Assembly: GCA_020746835.1 (NCBI GenBank)
Contig: JAGPNK010000001.1
Span: forward strand, 434,001-498,000
DNA length: 64,000 nucleotides
Reading direction: 5' to 3'
Source: Stachybotrys elegans
Taxonomy: Eukaryota > Ascomycota > Sordariomycetes > Hypocreales > Stachybotryaceae
The notes beneath the pieces are model-generated. The model was not told the origin of the DNA and made no database searches. It saw only the letters and a list, made by a program, of their open reading frames with translations. Positions 13,098-25,327 of this stretch are shown here, piece after piece. The translations under genes and the position numbers were made by a program. The first letter of the stretch is position 1; each line of letters begins with the position of its first letter.

Positions 13098-15662
13098 ATA
13101 AGAAAAAGAGTATATAATATAGAGTATAAATAGTAAAGAGTAAATAAATAGTAAAGATAGTAGTTAGTACTCTAGTAATTAATATAGTTATAAATAGTTA
13201 AGAAGAATAATAATAAGGCCATTATTAGGCTGCCTATATAGAGTAGCTAACTGGCTGAGTGGCCGAGCTATAGGTGGCTCTAACTTTATTATAAGCCATA
13301 CTAAGCATGCATAGACATGTAATGCAATAGGCCTTATATATATATATAGAGGGTTAGGGCAGGATTAGTGCCTGGCTAGGAAGCTTTAGTTAACTTATTA
13401 AATAAGGTTATGCTATAGAAGCCTTATTATAATCTATGCCTAGATAGAGAGTACTACTAGCAATAACTATAAGGTTATAATACTAATAGAAAGCTTTAAT
13501 AATACTAGAAAAGCCCATAACTATAATTATATAAGGTTACTATTACTTTAGGCTATTAATAAAGAAAAGCTTAATTTATACCTATAGCTATATAAAGCCC
13601 TTAAGCCCCTAGCTTAAGAGAGATAAATTTATTATCTATATTCTACTATTTACTTATGCCTTATAGTTATTTAAAATATAAGGAAATAATATTTATATCT
13701 ATTATAATAAAGCTATATTAAAGAGATTAAATCCCCTTGCTAAAGCTACTCTAGTAGCTATAGTAGTCTTAGCTACTATTACTATTAATATTAATAAAGT
13801 TATCTATAAGGTAAGTTACCTTAAGGGGTCTTTTAATAATAGTATTATTAATAGTTTAGAAATAGAATAGCTTTTACTATTTTCCTTTTTTAGCTAATTT
13901 AAAGCTAGAATATAAAAAGTAAAAAAGTAAGTAAATTAAGTAAAGCTAGCTCTTTAATAATAAGTCTTATAGCTAGAAAGTTAATTTTATAAATAGATTA
14001 TAGGTATAGAATCCTAGTATAATTAGCTTGGTTTTTTAGTATAAGTTTTTAATTAGTTTTTTAGTTTAGTTATAAGGAAAATAGTATATAGTATAGGGTA
14101 TAAATAGTAGAGAGTAAATAAATAGTAGAGATAATGCCTAGTGCCCTAGTAACTAATATAGTTATAAATTGTAAAGAGAAATAATAATAAGGCTATTATT
14201 AGACTGCATTTATATATAGAATAGCTAACTGGCTAAGTGACTAAGCTATAGGTAGCTATAATATTATAAGCCATATATATATAGGCATATAATATAATGG
14301 GATATTAAGATATATATATATATATACAGAGGGTTAGGGCAGGATTAGACTAAATAGAAGGCTCTAATAGTGCCTGGCTAGAAAGCTTTAGTTAATTTAT
14401 AAAATAAGGTTATATTATAAAAGCCTTACTATACCCTATACCTAGATAGAGAGTACTATAATACTAATAGAAAGCTTTAACTAATAATGCTAGAAAAGCT
14501 ATTACTTTAGGCTGCTAATAGAGCTACTATAGCCTATAGCTATTTAAAGCCCTTAAGCCCCTAGTTTAAAAGAGAAGAATTCCTTATCTATATTGCTTAA
14601 ATATCTATTATTATAGAATTAAATAGTAATATAAATATAGCAATATAAGTAGCTATAATAGCTATAGCTACTACTATAGAAAGGCCCTCTCTCTCTCTAC
14701 TAATTATCTATAAGGTAAGTTATTTTAAGGGGTTTTCTTTAAGTTATTTAATAATAGTATTACTAATAGTCTAAAAATAGAATAACTTTTATATACTTCT
14801 AATATATAGTAATTTTAATAAGAAATTATAGCTAAAGCCTAGAAAAAAGAATAAAAGAAAGGGCCTTAGACTACTTAAGAAACTATTTAAAAGGCTAGTA
14901 GTAAAGGCTAGTTATATTAAGAATAGCTATAAATAGGTATAGGGCTATAGAGATATATAGATTGCTTTAGGAGCCCTAATGGAATTAGCTTGGGTTTTTA
15001 GTTAGGGTTTTTAGTTGGTTTTTTAGATTAGCTTTTGAATTAATTACTCTTACTGCCTTCTTACTAAATTATATATCTAATGCCTCTGTAATATAATATT
15101 ATAGAGAGTGATAAGAGTTAGGCAAATAATGTATAATAGACAAGCAATATATTGGAAGCTGTAGTTATATACAGAAGGCTATAAAGAAGCATGTAATATA
15201 AATGAGCCATAGAGAAAGCTAGATATATATAATATAGGGAATCTACTTAGTTAGCAATAGTATATAGAAATGGATCTAGAGTAAGCTAGAAAAGATAGTA
15301 AAAAAAAAAAACCAGTATAAACCTTTTAAACCTTATGCTTAGGAGGGTTAGTTTAGTTATTAAATTAATTACTTTTACTATCTTTAAATTATATATCTAA
15401 TGCCTCTATAAGATAATATTATAAAGAGAAGCAATATATTAGAAGCTATAGTTATATATAGAAGTATATAATATATTAGAAGCCATAGTTATATATAGAA
15501 GCTATATATATATACTATAAAGAAGCTATAGTTACATATAAAAAGGCTAATATATAATGTAAAGGAGCTATAGAGGAAGTACGTAATGCGGGGAACCTGC
15601 TTAGTTAGCAATGGTATATAGGGAAAAAAACAGTGTAAGCCTTTTAAACCTTATGCTTAAGA
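13098..15662 (-). repeat. F1 repeat (minus), split by a nested F1 copy
   Basis: The B end at 13,098 (ataagaaaaagagtatataa) runs to about 14,073, is interrupted by a second minus copy, and resumes at 15,349 (tagtttagttattaaattaa) down to the A end ccttttaaaccttatgctta at 15,660. The two parts together make one element of about 1.29 kb. Confidence 0.85.
14074..15348 (-). repeat. F1 repeat nested in F1, flanked by a 12-base duplication
   Basis: Complete copy of about 1.28 kb between direct repeats tagtttagttat (14,062-14,073 and 15,349-15,360, identical). It begins aaggaaaatagtatatag and ends ttatgcttaggaggg. Second independent case of an F1 element with exact ends and a short target duplication. 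Confidence 0.9.
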
Positions 15663-16083
15663 CAATTAAATAACTATACTAGCTATTAATAATAAAATAG
15701 AGAAATTTAGTTTAAATTATTAATAGAGACTGTAGCTAAATAGTTTAACGTTATATAAATAAATTAATTAAAAATATTCTAAAACTAATATACTTTTTCT
15801 TTTCTATTAATTACTTTTTTAAAATTAAATAATCTATTTACCTTTAGATTAATTAGTCTAATATAATTATAGTCTTATATATATATTTATAACTATTTTA
15901 TAAATATTATTATATTTTACTTATTTTAACTTAAAGAGTATAGTAAAAAGAAATATATTTATTACTAAACTAATAGTAATTAATATAGTACCTTTTAGCT
16001 ATATAAAAACTAAAACCTAAAAAAACACTTTATAATAAATTTAAAAAAGATTAATTATTAAAATATAAATATATTAAAAGAAT
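15663..16083. other. A+T-rich stretch, unassigned
   Basis: No gene and no F1 sequence. Extremely A+T-rich with one small less-mutated spot (gactgtagctaaatagttta around 15,729). Nothing else seen. Confidence 0.5.
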
Positions 16084-17252
16084 CCCTCCTAAGTATAAGG
16101 TTTAAAAGGCTTATACTGTTTCTTTTTTACTATCTTTTCTAGCTTACCCTAGACCTATTTCTACACTTTATTACTGACTAAGTAGGTTCCCTATATTATA
16201 TGCTTTCCCTATGGCTCCTTAGCAATATATGCTTCTTTGCAGTGTATGTATATAGCTTCTATATATAACTATAGCTTCTAATATATTACTTATCTATTTA
16301 GCTCTTTATAATATTATATTATAGGGGCATTAGGCATATAATTTTAAAGCAGTAAGAGTAATTAATATAAAACCTAATGTAAAAAACTAATTAAAACCCC
16401 TAACTAAAAAACCAAGCTAAATAGCTAGTATTTACTATTACTCTTAATATATTCTAACTCTATCTCTAGCTTTCTTTCTAGCTTTTTATCCCTTTCTTTA
16501 CTCTTTTTCTAGGCTTTAAATATAATTCTTTATTAACATTACTATTTATTAGGTATATATAAAAGTCATTTTATTACTATTAGTAATACTACTATTAAAC
16601 AGCTTAAAGAAGACTGTTAAGAAGGATTTATTTTAATAATAATATTATTATAGATATAGATAGGGGCAGTAACTAGGGCTACTATAGTTACTAAAGTAGC
16701 TATATTATTACTATTATTATTATTTAATTCTATATTAATAAATATAATAGGTTTAAGTAATATAAATAAGAAATTCTTCTTTTTTAAGCTAGGGGCTGAA
16801 GGGCTTTATATAACTATAGGCTATAGAATAAGCTTTTCTCTATTAGTAGCCTAGAGCGATAGCTTTTCTAGCATTAGTAATCTTATAGTTATAGTTAGTT
16901 AAAGCTTTCTATGTATATTATAGCATTCTCTATCTAGACATAGTTATAGTTATAGTTATAGTAAGGCTTCTATAGCGTTAGCAACCTTATTTAATCCTGC
17001 CCTAACCCTCTATATATCTTACTATTCTATAGTATTATATGCCTATATATATGGCTTATAATAGTACTTATAGCCACCTATAGCTTGGCTACTTAGCCAG
17101 TTATCTACCCTATATACCTAATAATAGCCTTATTCTTCTTCTTCTTTACTATTTATAACTATATTAATTACTAGGGTATTAAATACTATCTCTACTATTA
17201 ATTTTCTTTCTATTATTTATACTCTATACTATATACTCTTTTTCTTATTATA
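16084..17252 (+). repeat. F1 repeat, near full length
   Basis: A end ccctcctaagtataaggttt at 16,084, B end tatatactctttttcttatt at 17,250. About 1.17 kb, a little shorter than other copies through internal loss. The A-proximal segment keeps some CA and TG steps (gcagtgtatgtatatagc). Confidence 0.85.
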
Positions 17253-17757
17253 TTAAAATAATATAAATTATATTAAAAAATATTAAAATTTATCTAGCTT
17301 TAATACTAGAAGTTTATAATATTTAAAGTTAATAATAAATAATATAAATCTAATTTAACTGACTAAAACTAAATTATTAGTTTAAAATATATAAACTAAA
17401 GTAATAAAAAATTTAAATTAATATTACTATAATAATATTAATACTTTATTATTAGTAATATAAATTATTTAGTTTATAATTAAATTACTATAATAAAAAA
17501 AAGAGTATATAATATAGAGTATAAGTAATAGAGAGTAAATAAATAGTAAAGATAGTATTTAATTCCTTAGTAATTAATATAATTATAAATAGAACAGAAA
17601 TAAAAGAATAAAACTATTATTAAATATATAAAGTAGCTAACTAATTAAAGAATTTAGCTATAAGTAGTTATAAGGGTATATATATACTATTATAAACTAT
17701 ACTAAGCGTATATATAGATATATAATATAATAGTAAATTAAAATATATATATATATG
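17253..17757 (-). repeat. unassigned spacer followed by an F1 B-end fragment
   Basis: 17,253-17,488 is A+T-rich DNA with nothing recognisable. From 17,489 a minus-oriented F1 fragment begins (aaaaaaaagagtatataata) and stops at about 17,757, after the B-proximal 270 bases. Confidence 0.65.
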
Positions 17758-17793
17758 TAATAAGGAAAAGAGTATATAATATAAAGTATAAAT

Positions 17794-18041
17794 CCAGCTT
17801 GACATCCCGTTGTATTATATGCCTGTGTATGTATAGCTTATAACAAAGTCGCAGCCACCTATGGCTCGGCCACTCGGCCAGTTGGCTACCCTATATACAA
17901 GGGCAGCCTAATAATGGCCTTATTATTATTCTTCTTTACTATTTATAACTATATTAATTGCTAGTGCACTAGATACTATCTCTATTGTTTATTTACTTTT
18001 TACTATTTATACCCTATACTATACACTCTTTTCCTTATTAT
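17794..18041 (+). repeat. truncated F1 insertion, B end only, with target duplication
   Basis: 248 bases beginning ccagcttgacatcccgttgt and ending at the B end ctcttttccttatta. It is flanked by aaagtataaat at 17,783-17,793 and again at 18,042-18,052. The A-side four fifths is missing while the B end is exact. It is clearly less RIPped than its host (cctatggctcggccactcgg). Confidence 0.9.
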
Positions 18042-18719
18042 AAAGTATAAATAGTATAAAGTAAATAAATAGTAAAGATAATATATAGTGCTTTAGTAAC
18101 TAATATAACTAGTTATAAATAGTAAAGAGAAATAATAATAAGGCTATTATTAGGCTGCCTATATAGGGTAGCTAACTGGCTAAGTGGCTAAGCTATAGAT
18201 AGTAAAAACTTTATTATAAGCCATACTGGCCTTACTAGAAAATCCTATAATATTACTTTAGCCTACTAATAGAGCTATTAAAAAGTATAATGTTTATAGC
18301 TATATAAAGCCCTTAAGTCTCTAGTTTAAAAGAGATATATTTATTATCTATATCCTACTATCTATTTATGCTTTCTAGTTACTTAAATATAAGTAAATAA
18401 TATTTATATTTATAATAATATAGTTACTCTAGTAACTATAATAGCCTTAGTTACTATTATTATTAATATTACTAAAGTTATTTATAAGATAAGTTACTTT
18501 AAGAGATTTAATAATAATATTACTAATAGTATATAATAGAATAACTTTTAATATTTTCCTTCTTTAGATAATTTAAAGCTAGAATATAAAAAGTAAAAGA
18601 GTAAATAAACTAAGAAAAGCTAGCTTTTTAATAATAAGCCCTTTAGTTAAAAAGTTAATTTTATAAATTTATAAGGGATTCTAGTATAATTAGCTTAGTT
18701 TTTTAATATAAGTTTTTAG

Positions 18720-19130
18720 TCTTTCCATTCACATTGTGGCGTTCTCCATCTAGGCATAGTCACAGTCACAGCAAGGCTTCTACAGCACAACCTTATTCAG
18801 TCAGTCAGCGTTCATCCAATGAGTCAACCAAAGCTTCCCAGCCAGGCACCGATCCCGCCCCAACCCTCTCTTGACATCCCGTCACATCACATGCCTGCGC
18901 ATGGTCAAGCTCAGTGTGGCTTGTGACATTGTAGCTACCTGTGGCTCGGCCACTCAGCCACTCAGCCACTTGGCCAGTCGGCTACCCTATATAGGCAGCC
19001 TAATAATGGCCTTATTGTTATTCTTTTCTACTATTTATAACTATATTAATTACTAGGGTACTAGACACTATCTCTACTATTTATTTACTCTCTACTATTT
19101 ATACCCTATACTATATACTCTTTTTCTTAT
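18720..19130 (+). repeat. truncated F1 insertion, B end only, least mutated piece
   Basis: About 411 bases ending at the B end (tatatactctttttcttat) and flanked by tataagtttttag at 18,707-18,719 and 19,131-19,143. The segment 18,720-18,990 has many CA, TG and CG steps (cccgtcacatcacatgcctg) and is the best guide in the window to the unmutated F1 sequence. A 61-codon open frame inside it has no protein-like features and looks accidental. Confidence 0.9.
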
Positions 19131-19185
19131 TATAAGTTTTTAGTTAGTTTTTTAAATTAGTTATTAAATTAATTACTTTTACTAT

Positions 19186-19308
19186 TAGGTAAGTAGGGTA
19201 AATTATAATTAAATAGACCTATTTAGTAGGTTTAATAGACCTTCTATTATAGGTCTAAGTTATATAATATATAGGTCTAATATACAGTCTAATATATAGT
19301 CTAACATT
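19186..19308. repeat. 123-base insertion in F1
   Basis: Relative to other copies, sequence is inserted between ttttactatt and tttactatcttt, and the words next to the junctions are similar (ttactat). It contains several near copies of taggtctaa and tatagtctaa. Origin not recognised; it may be a small non-autonomous element. Confidence 0.5.
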
Positions 19309-19567
19309 TACTATCTTTAAATTATATACCTAATGCCTCTATAATATAATATTATAGAGAGAAGTAATATATTAGAAGCTATAGTTATATATAGAAGTAT
19401 GTACTATAAAGAAGCTATAGTATATAATGTAAAGGAGCTATAGGGGAAGATACTATATAATATAGAGAACCTACTTAGTTAGTAATGAAGTATAGGAACG
19501 GGTCCAGGGTAAGCTAGAAAAGATAGTAAAAAAAAACAGTATAAGCCTTTTAAACCTTATGTTTAAA

Positions 19568-21609
19568 AGGGAAGAAATTATTTATAAATTAAGTTATTTT
19601 AAGAGATTTAATAATAGTATTATTAATAGCTTAAAAATAGAATAATTTCTACTATCTCTCTTTTCTAGCTAATTGTTATATAATGTACAGTGGTATAAAA
19701 TTAATATATTGTCTAAGCTAGTAACTAAGTCCTTTACTAGTCTAATTATCTAATATACTAGGCCTACTATAAATTAGGTTTCCCTATAGGTCTAGTCTAT
19801 ACTATAATAACTATTTTCTAAAGTAAATAGAATAGCTATTCTAGCTATATTCTAGCTATATCTATATTATATACAACCTATATATCTATTCTAATTGCTA
19901 TGTTTTAATTGCTTTATTAAGGTCTATCTTTTATTTCCCTCTTTTTATTATTTTTATATTTAAATTATTCTTCTTTATTTACTTACTATTACTATTACTA
20001 TCCTTATATATAATAGACTTTAGTTATTATATACTTAGTAATTCTAACTATAGTATAGTTAATACTATATTTTATCTATTTATATACTTAATTATTAGTT
20101 AATATTAATATTACTATCTTACTTTTTATATCTATCTCTTTTAAGCTTATATTAAATAATTAAATCTAGAAAACCCTAAAACTATCTAACTTTAGCCTTT
20201 TTATATATTAATAATATATCTATATAATAATATTATAGTTATTAGTTTATTTTTAAAAGGCTATATAATATATTCTTAAAGATACTTAGGAATAAATAGA
20301 GTTTAATTAGCTATAAAATAACTATTTTACTTTATAATTTTTATAGATAATCTATTAAGTTTTCTTTAAACTAACTATCTTTTCTAATATTTAGTAAGTT
20401 TTATAAATATTTCTATAAGTTTTTTTTATAACTTTAATATATTAGTTTACTATCTTTAGATATTACTTTAATTTGTAAATATATTAGGCTTAGCTATTTT
20501 TAATTATTTTGTTAATAGTTTTATTAATAGTTTTATTAATAGCTTTATTAGTATTTTTATTAGTTTTTTCTATTTTTTTATAGTTATATATATACTATAG
20601 CTAGTTATATCTATATTCTTTTTAAAATAGTTTATTTTCTTATTAATTAATAGCTTCTACTATATAATCTTATTTTATAATTCTTTTATAAGGCCTAGAA
20701 GCTAGGCTTTCTTCTATTTTACTATTAGTATATAAATATAAGCTTAGGCTAATATTACCTAAATAAAAGTTACCTTTCTATTTATTTACTTTTAACTTAT
20801 TTTTTTAATAATCTTATTAAGTATATATATAATATAGTTAATTAAGTCTATCTATAATAATTAGCTTTTTTATCTATCTTTTCTCTATATATAATTATTA
20901 CTAATAGTATAATAAAGTTTTTAGTATTAGTAATCTTTACATTTTTAATATTAGCTCTATCTTTTATCTCTCTAAATACTCTATCTATTACTTTAAGCTA
21001 AATTCTTATTTTATTCTAAAGTATAATAAAAATTATTATTATTTTATCTTACTTTAGTCTATTAAATATTACTAAATATTTAATTATTATAATCTCTCTA
21101 AACTCCTTAAGCTTATTTAAATCTTTAATATATAACTCTAGCTCTTTTTAAATATTTAACTAGCTATAGATTTTTATTTTTTAAAGTATAGTTTTATTTC
21201 TAACTATAGCTATTAGCATTTGAACTAAAAATGTATTTTTTAATATTACTATAGTATAGAAATTATAATTACTAAATAATATAGATATTATTATAATTTA
21301 TCTATTAATATCTAGCTATTTTACTATCTTTTATAAGCCTTTAATAGCTTTCCTTTATAAACTTTTAAAGAATTTTTTATAAAAGTCTACTAATATATTA
21401 TTATTATTATCTTTACTAAATAACTCTTTGTTTAATAAAGGCTATTTAAAAATACTTTATATTATAATATTTATATCTATTTTATTACCTAGAGATCTAT
21501 TAGATATTTAAATTATTTTTTATTTATAAAAGAATAGCTTTTTAAATAGTATTTTATTTTTTTTAAGTATTAAAGTTATAAGGCTATTTAGAACTAATAT
21601 AATTTAATA
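19568..21609. other. F1 scrap followed by 1.9 kb of unassigned degraded DNA
   Basis: 19,568-19,674 is a middle fragment of a minus F1 copy (aattatttataaattaagtt). From there to 21,609 the DNA is unrelated to F1, extremely A+T-rich, and pyrimidine-biased on the plus strand between about 19,920 and 21,100. It probably represents another RIP-ruined element, but I found no conserved motif on either strand. Confidence 0.5.
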
Positions 21610-22712
21610 CCCTCCTAAGTATAAGGTTTAAAAGTCTTGCACTGTTTTTTTTACTATCTTTTCTAGCTTACCCTGGACCTATTCTCATATACTATTACTG
21701 ACTAAGCAGGTTCCCTATATTATATAATTAGTGCCTAGCTTTCCCTATGGCTCCTTTATATTACATACTTCTTTATAGCCTTCTATATATAACTATAGCT
21801 TCTAATGTATTATATAGTACCTTCTATATATAACTATAGCTTCTAATATATTGCTTATCAATTATATATTATTTATTACCTTTTTATAATACTATTAGTA
21901 TTTAATTAAATATTATATTATAGTGGCATTAGGTATATAATTTAAAGGTAGAAAAAGTAATTAATTTAATAACTAAACTAAAAAACTAATTAAAAACTTA
22001 TACTAAAAAACCAAGCTAAGAGAGCTCTCTTAGAGCAACTATAACTATTCCTTTTTATTAAGGCTCCTAAAGCAAGCTATATATCTATAGTTCTATATGT
22101 AGCTATAATCTATTTATAAGGTTAACTTTCTAGCTAAGGGGCTTATTATTAAAGAACTAGCTTTTCTTAGCTTATTTACTCTTTTGCTTTTTATATTCTA
22201 GCTTTAAATTAGCTAGAGAAAGGAGATAGTAAAAGTTATTCTATTATATTCTAGACTATTAATAATACTATTATTAAATTTCTTAGAGTAACTTACCTTA
22301 TAGATAACTTTACTAATATTAATAATAATAGTAGCTAAGGCTACTATAGCTATTAAAGCAGTAGAGGAATTTAATCTCTTTACTATATTATTATAGATAT
22401 AGATATTATTTACTTATATTTTAATCTTGATTAGCTATAAGGTATAAATAGATAATAGAATATAAATAATAAATTTATCTCTTTTAAGCTAGGGGCTTAA
22501 GGGCTTTATATAGCTATAGGTATAGATTACACTTTTTAATAGCTCCATTAGTAGTTTAAAGTAATGGCTTTTTTAGTATTATTAGTTAAAGCTTTCTATT
22601 AGTATTATAGTGCTCTCTATCTAGGTATAGATTATAATAAGGCTTCTATAGTATTAGCAATCTTATTTAATAAATTAACTAAAGCTTTTTAGCTAGATAC
22701 TATTAGAGCCTT
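21610..22712 (+). repeat. F1 repeat, B end lost
   Basis: Starts at the A end (ccctcctaagtataaggttt) and follows the family order through tagctagatactattagagc. There the expected B-side sequence is replaced by ttttaaaccttatacttaaa, the reverse complement of an A end. The junction lies in the shared word agcctt, which suggests deletion or recombination between two inverted copies. Confidence 0.8.
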
Positions 22713-23720
22713 TTAAACCTTATACTTAAAAGGAATAACTATAACTATAACTATATTTAAACAGAGAATATTATAATAAGGAAAAGAGTATATAATATAG
22801 AGTATAAATAGTAAAGAGTAAATAAATAATAGAAATAGTATTTAGTACCCTAGTAATTAATATAGTTATAAATAGTAGAGAAGAATAATAATAAGGCTAT
22901 TATTAAGTATATAGGGTAGCTAACTGGCTAAGTAGCCGAGCTATAGGTAGCATTATAAGCCATATATATATAGGCATATAATATAATATAATATTAAGTA
23001 AAATAGATATATATACTAGACTAATAGTGCCTAGCTAGAAAGCTTTAGTTAACTTATTAAATAAGGTTATTAATATAATAGAAGCCTTACTATAACTATA
23101 ATTATAATCTATATTTAGATAGAGAGCGCTATAATGCTAATAGAAAGCTTTAATTAAGCTAGAAAAGCCTATAATATTGCTTTAAGCTATTAATCGAAAA
23201 AAGCTTATTTTGCTTTTAGTCTATAGCTATATAAAGCCCCTAAGCCCCTAACTTAAGAGAGAAGAATTCCTTATCTATATCTTATACTCTATTTATACTT
23301 ATATTCTATAAAATAAATAATAATTCATAAACTACTTTAGTTACTATAGTAGCTAGGGCTACTATCCCTATTTATATCCCTAATAATATTATTATTAAAA
23401 TAAGTCCTTTTAAATAGTCTTTTCTAAGCTATTTAATACTAGTATTACTAATAGTTTAAAAATAGAATAATTTCTATATACTACCCCTATATAGCGATTT
23501 TAATAAGGAAGTATATTTAAACCCTAAGAAAATAAATAAAGAAAAAGATAAAAGGCTAGAGAAAAGGCTAGAAATAGAGACTAATTATATTAGTAATAGA
23601 AATAAATAGTTAGCTTCGTTTTTTAGTTAGGGTTTTTAATTAGTCTTTTAGATTGGTTTTTAAATTAATTGCTCTTACTACTAAATTATATACCTAATGC
23701 CCCTATAATATAATATTATA

Positions 23721-24950
23721 ATATAGTAAGTGCATTTAGTATTAAAAAAAGAACAATAGTATATATAAATAATAGTAGGCTTACTATCTATAGAACTAAA
23801 GAACAGTATTAAATAATAAAGGGATTATTAAACTATAGTATATAATTAATATCTTCTATTAGCTAGAGCTAGATAATAACAAGGGGGCTATAATAGTAAT
23901 AGTAGTAGTAAGTATAAGTATATATAGTCAGGGGGACCTATAGTTAGCAGACTTAATGTATATATATACTGTTTGTTAGCTCTAGCCCTTATATATATTC
24001 TAATAAGGCTAGCCAAAGGTATAAGAGCAATGCACTAAGGTTGGAATACTATTGCAATTCTAGCGGAAGTCCTTAGGTAATAAAGAAGTATATAATAGCT
24101 ATAGCTATAGATAGTACTATAGCTATATTAGGCTAGGAATATATAATTATATAAGGCCTAGCCCTAGAATAGAGTTTAAGAGATATATATAAAATGGCCT
24201 TTATCTCTCTATTATATCTCTCTCTCTTTCTCTTTCTTCTATTATTAAAACTTTTATTATTAATAATATAATAGCTCTATATCCTTAATAGAGAATATAA
24301 ACTAAAATGCTAGGGATAGTATAATCCCTCTAGAGTAGAGATACTAGTAGTCTATCTAGGCTAAAAATAGCTAAACTATAGAGATAAGTCTATCTATTCT
24401 AAAAGGCCTTTAAGAAATAGTATTATTAATAGTCTATATTAATAGACTAAGGCTTTTAAGCCCTTTAAATAATAGCTTAATAGTCTAGACCTAGGCCTTC
24501 TCTAGAACTAGAGAGATAAAAAGAAAGTGAATAGAACTAGTAAGCCTACTAGGGTCTTCTTTAAATAATAGATATCTTAGAGCCTATTTACCCTTTAACT
24601 AATATACTCTGGCTAGAAAAGGATATAAGGTCCTATTATACCGCTTAGTAGAGGGATTTAGGTATTTCAGGCTATATAAATACAATATAATGTTTAATAC
24701 TTTCCTATAGATAGAAAATACTATTTTACTTTATTAATTATACTACTATTAGCCTATTTATAACTGTATTTATAACTATAGTCCCTATAGTATATAGATA
24801 AAGCCTTAATATAGTTAATGTAAATAATTAAGTATATCTATTATATAATAGGCAATTGGGCATTTATATAATCTATTTAACCTTAGTATAGCTAGAAGGG
24901 AACACTTACTATCCCCCCTTAAGTAGCCTTTGCCCTATACTTAGGGGGGA
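23721..24950. mobile_element. unclassified 1.23-kb element E2, copy 1 (16-base target duplication)
   Basis: Inserted in an F1 copy between exact direct repeats ataatataatattata at 23,705-23,720 and 24,951-24,966. A second copy lies at 39,423-40,632. It has no coding frame. Visible parts are a TATA-like word (agatatatataaaatggcc, about 24,190) followed by a long pyrimidine tract (ctctctctctttctctttct, about 24,225), and a perfect-looking hairpin at the right end. A promoter-like word followed by a pyrimidine-rich leader would suit an LTR or a short non-autonomous retroposon. The word atagtaagtg is near the left end and, inverted, just before the right-end hairpin, which would instead suit a DNA transposon. 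I leave it unclassified. Confidence 0.75.
24912..24950. repeat. hairpin at the right end of E2
   Basis: Arms tccccccttaagta (24,912-24,925) and tatacttagggggga (24,936-24,950) are nearly complementary around an 10-base loop. The same structure is in the second copy (about 40,594-40,631). It has kept CCCCCC/GGGGGG, which RIP does not attack. Confidence 0.8.
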
Positions 24951-25327
24951 ATAATATAATATTATAGAGAGAATAGACTATTATAGCTAAAGCGCTTAGA
25001 AGTTCAGTCTATATATACTAGTCTAAGCAATGCATTAGAAGCTATAGTTATATATAGAAGCTATATAGCTATAAAGGAACAGTAGTTATATAAGATAGTT
25101 AAGCTATAAAAAAGTATATAATATAAAGAAACTATAGAAGAAGCTAGGCACTAGTCTTATATAAGGTTATTAGCTAAAGTATTAAGGAAGCACTAGATAT
25201 ATATACTATATAATATAGAGAACCTACTTAGTTAGTAATAGTATATAAAAATAGATCTAGAGTAAGCTAGAAAAGATAGTAAAAAGAAAAACAGTATAAG
25301 CCTTTTAAACCTTATATTTAGTAGGGG

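Larger units (their letters stand above)
17758..19567 (-). repeat. F1 repeat (minus) carrying three insertions
   Basis: The B end at 17,758 (gtaataaggaaaagagtata) and the A end at 19,567 (gccttttaaaccttatgttt) belong to one copy. It is interrupted by two plus-oriented, A-end-truncated F1 pieces (17,794-18,041 and 18,720-19,130) and by a 123-base piece (19,186-19,308). After removing these the length is about 1.03 kb. Confidence 0.8.
22766..25327 (-). repeat. F1 repeat (minus) with a 1.23-kb nested element
   Basis: B end ataataaggaaaagagtata at 22,770, A end gccttttaaaccttatattt at 25,318. Between 23,721 and 24,950 it is interrupted by an unrelated element; the flanking F1 sequence is collinear with intact copies. 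Confidence 0.85.

Noticed and set aside
18170..18200. Box A-like word tggctaagtgg in minus F1 copies, suggesting a polymerase III-driven SINE
   Set aside because: No box B follows at a proper distance in any copy, and the word is part of a variable short tandem array.
18871..19056. 61-codon open frame in the less mutated F1 piece
   Set aside because: It runs through repeated cactcagc words, is not open in any other F1 copy, and has no protein-like features; accidental.
23721..24950. Calling E2 a solo LTR
   Set aside because: No TG...CA ends even allowing for RIP, and the 16-base flanking repeats are too long for LTR-element integration (4-6 bases).
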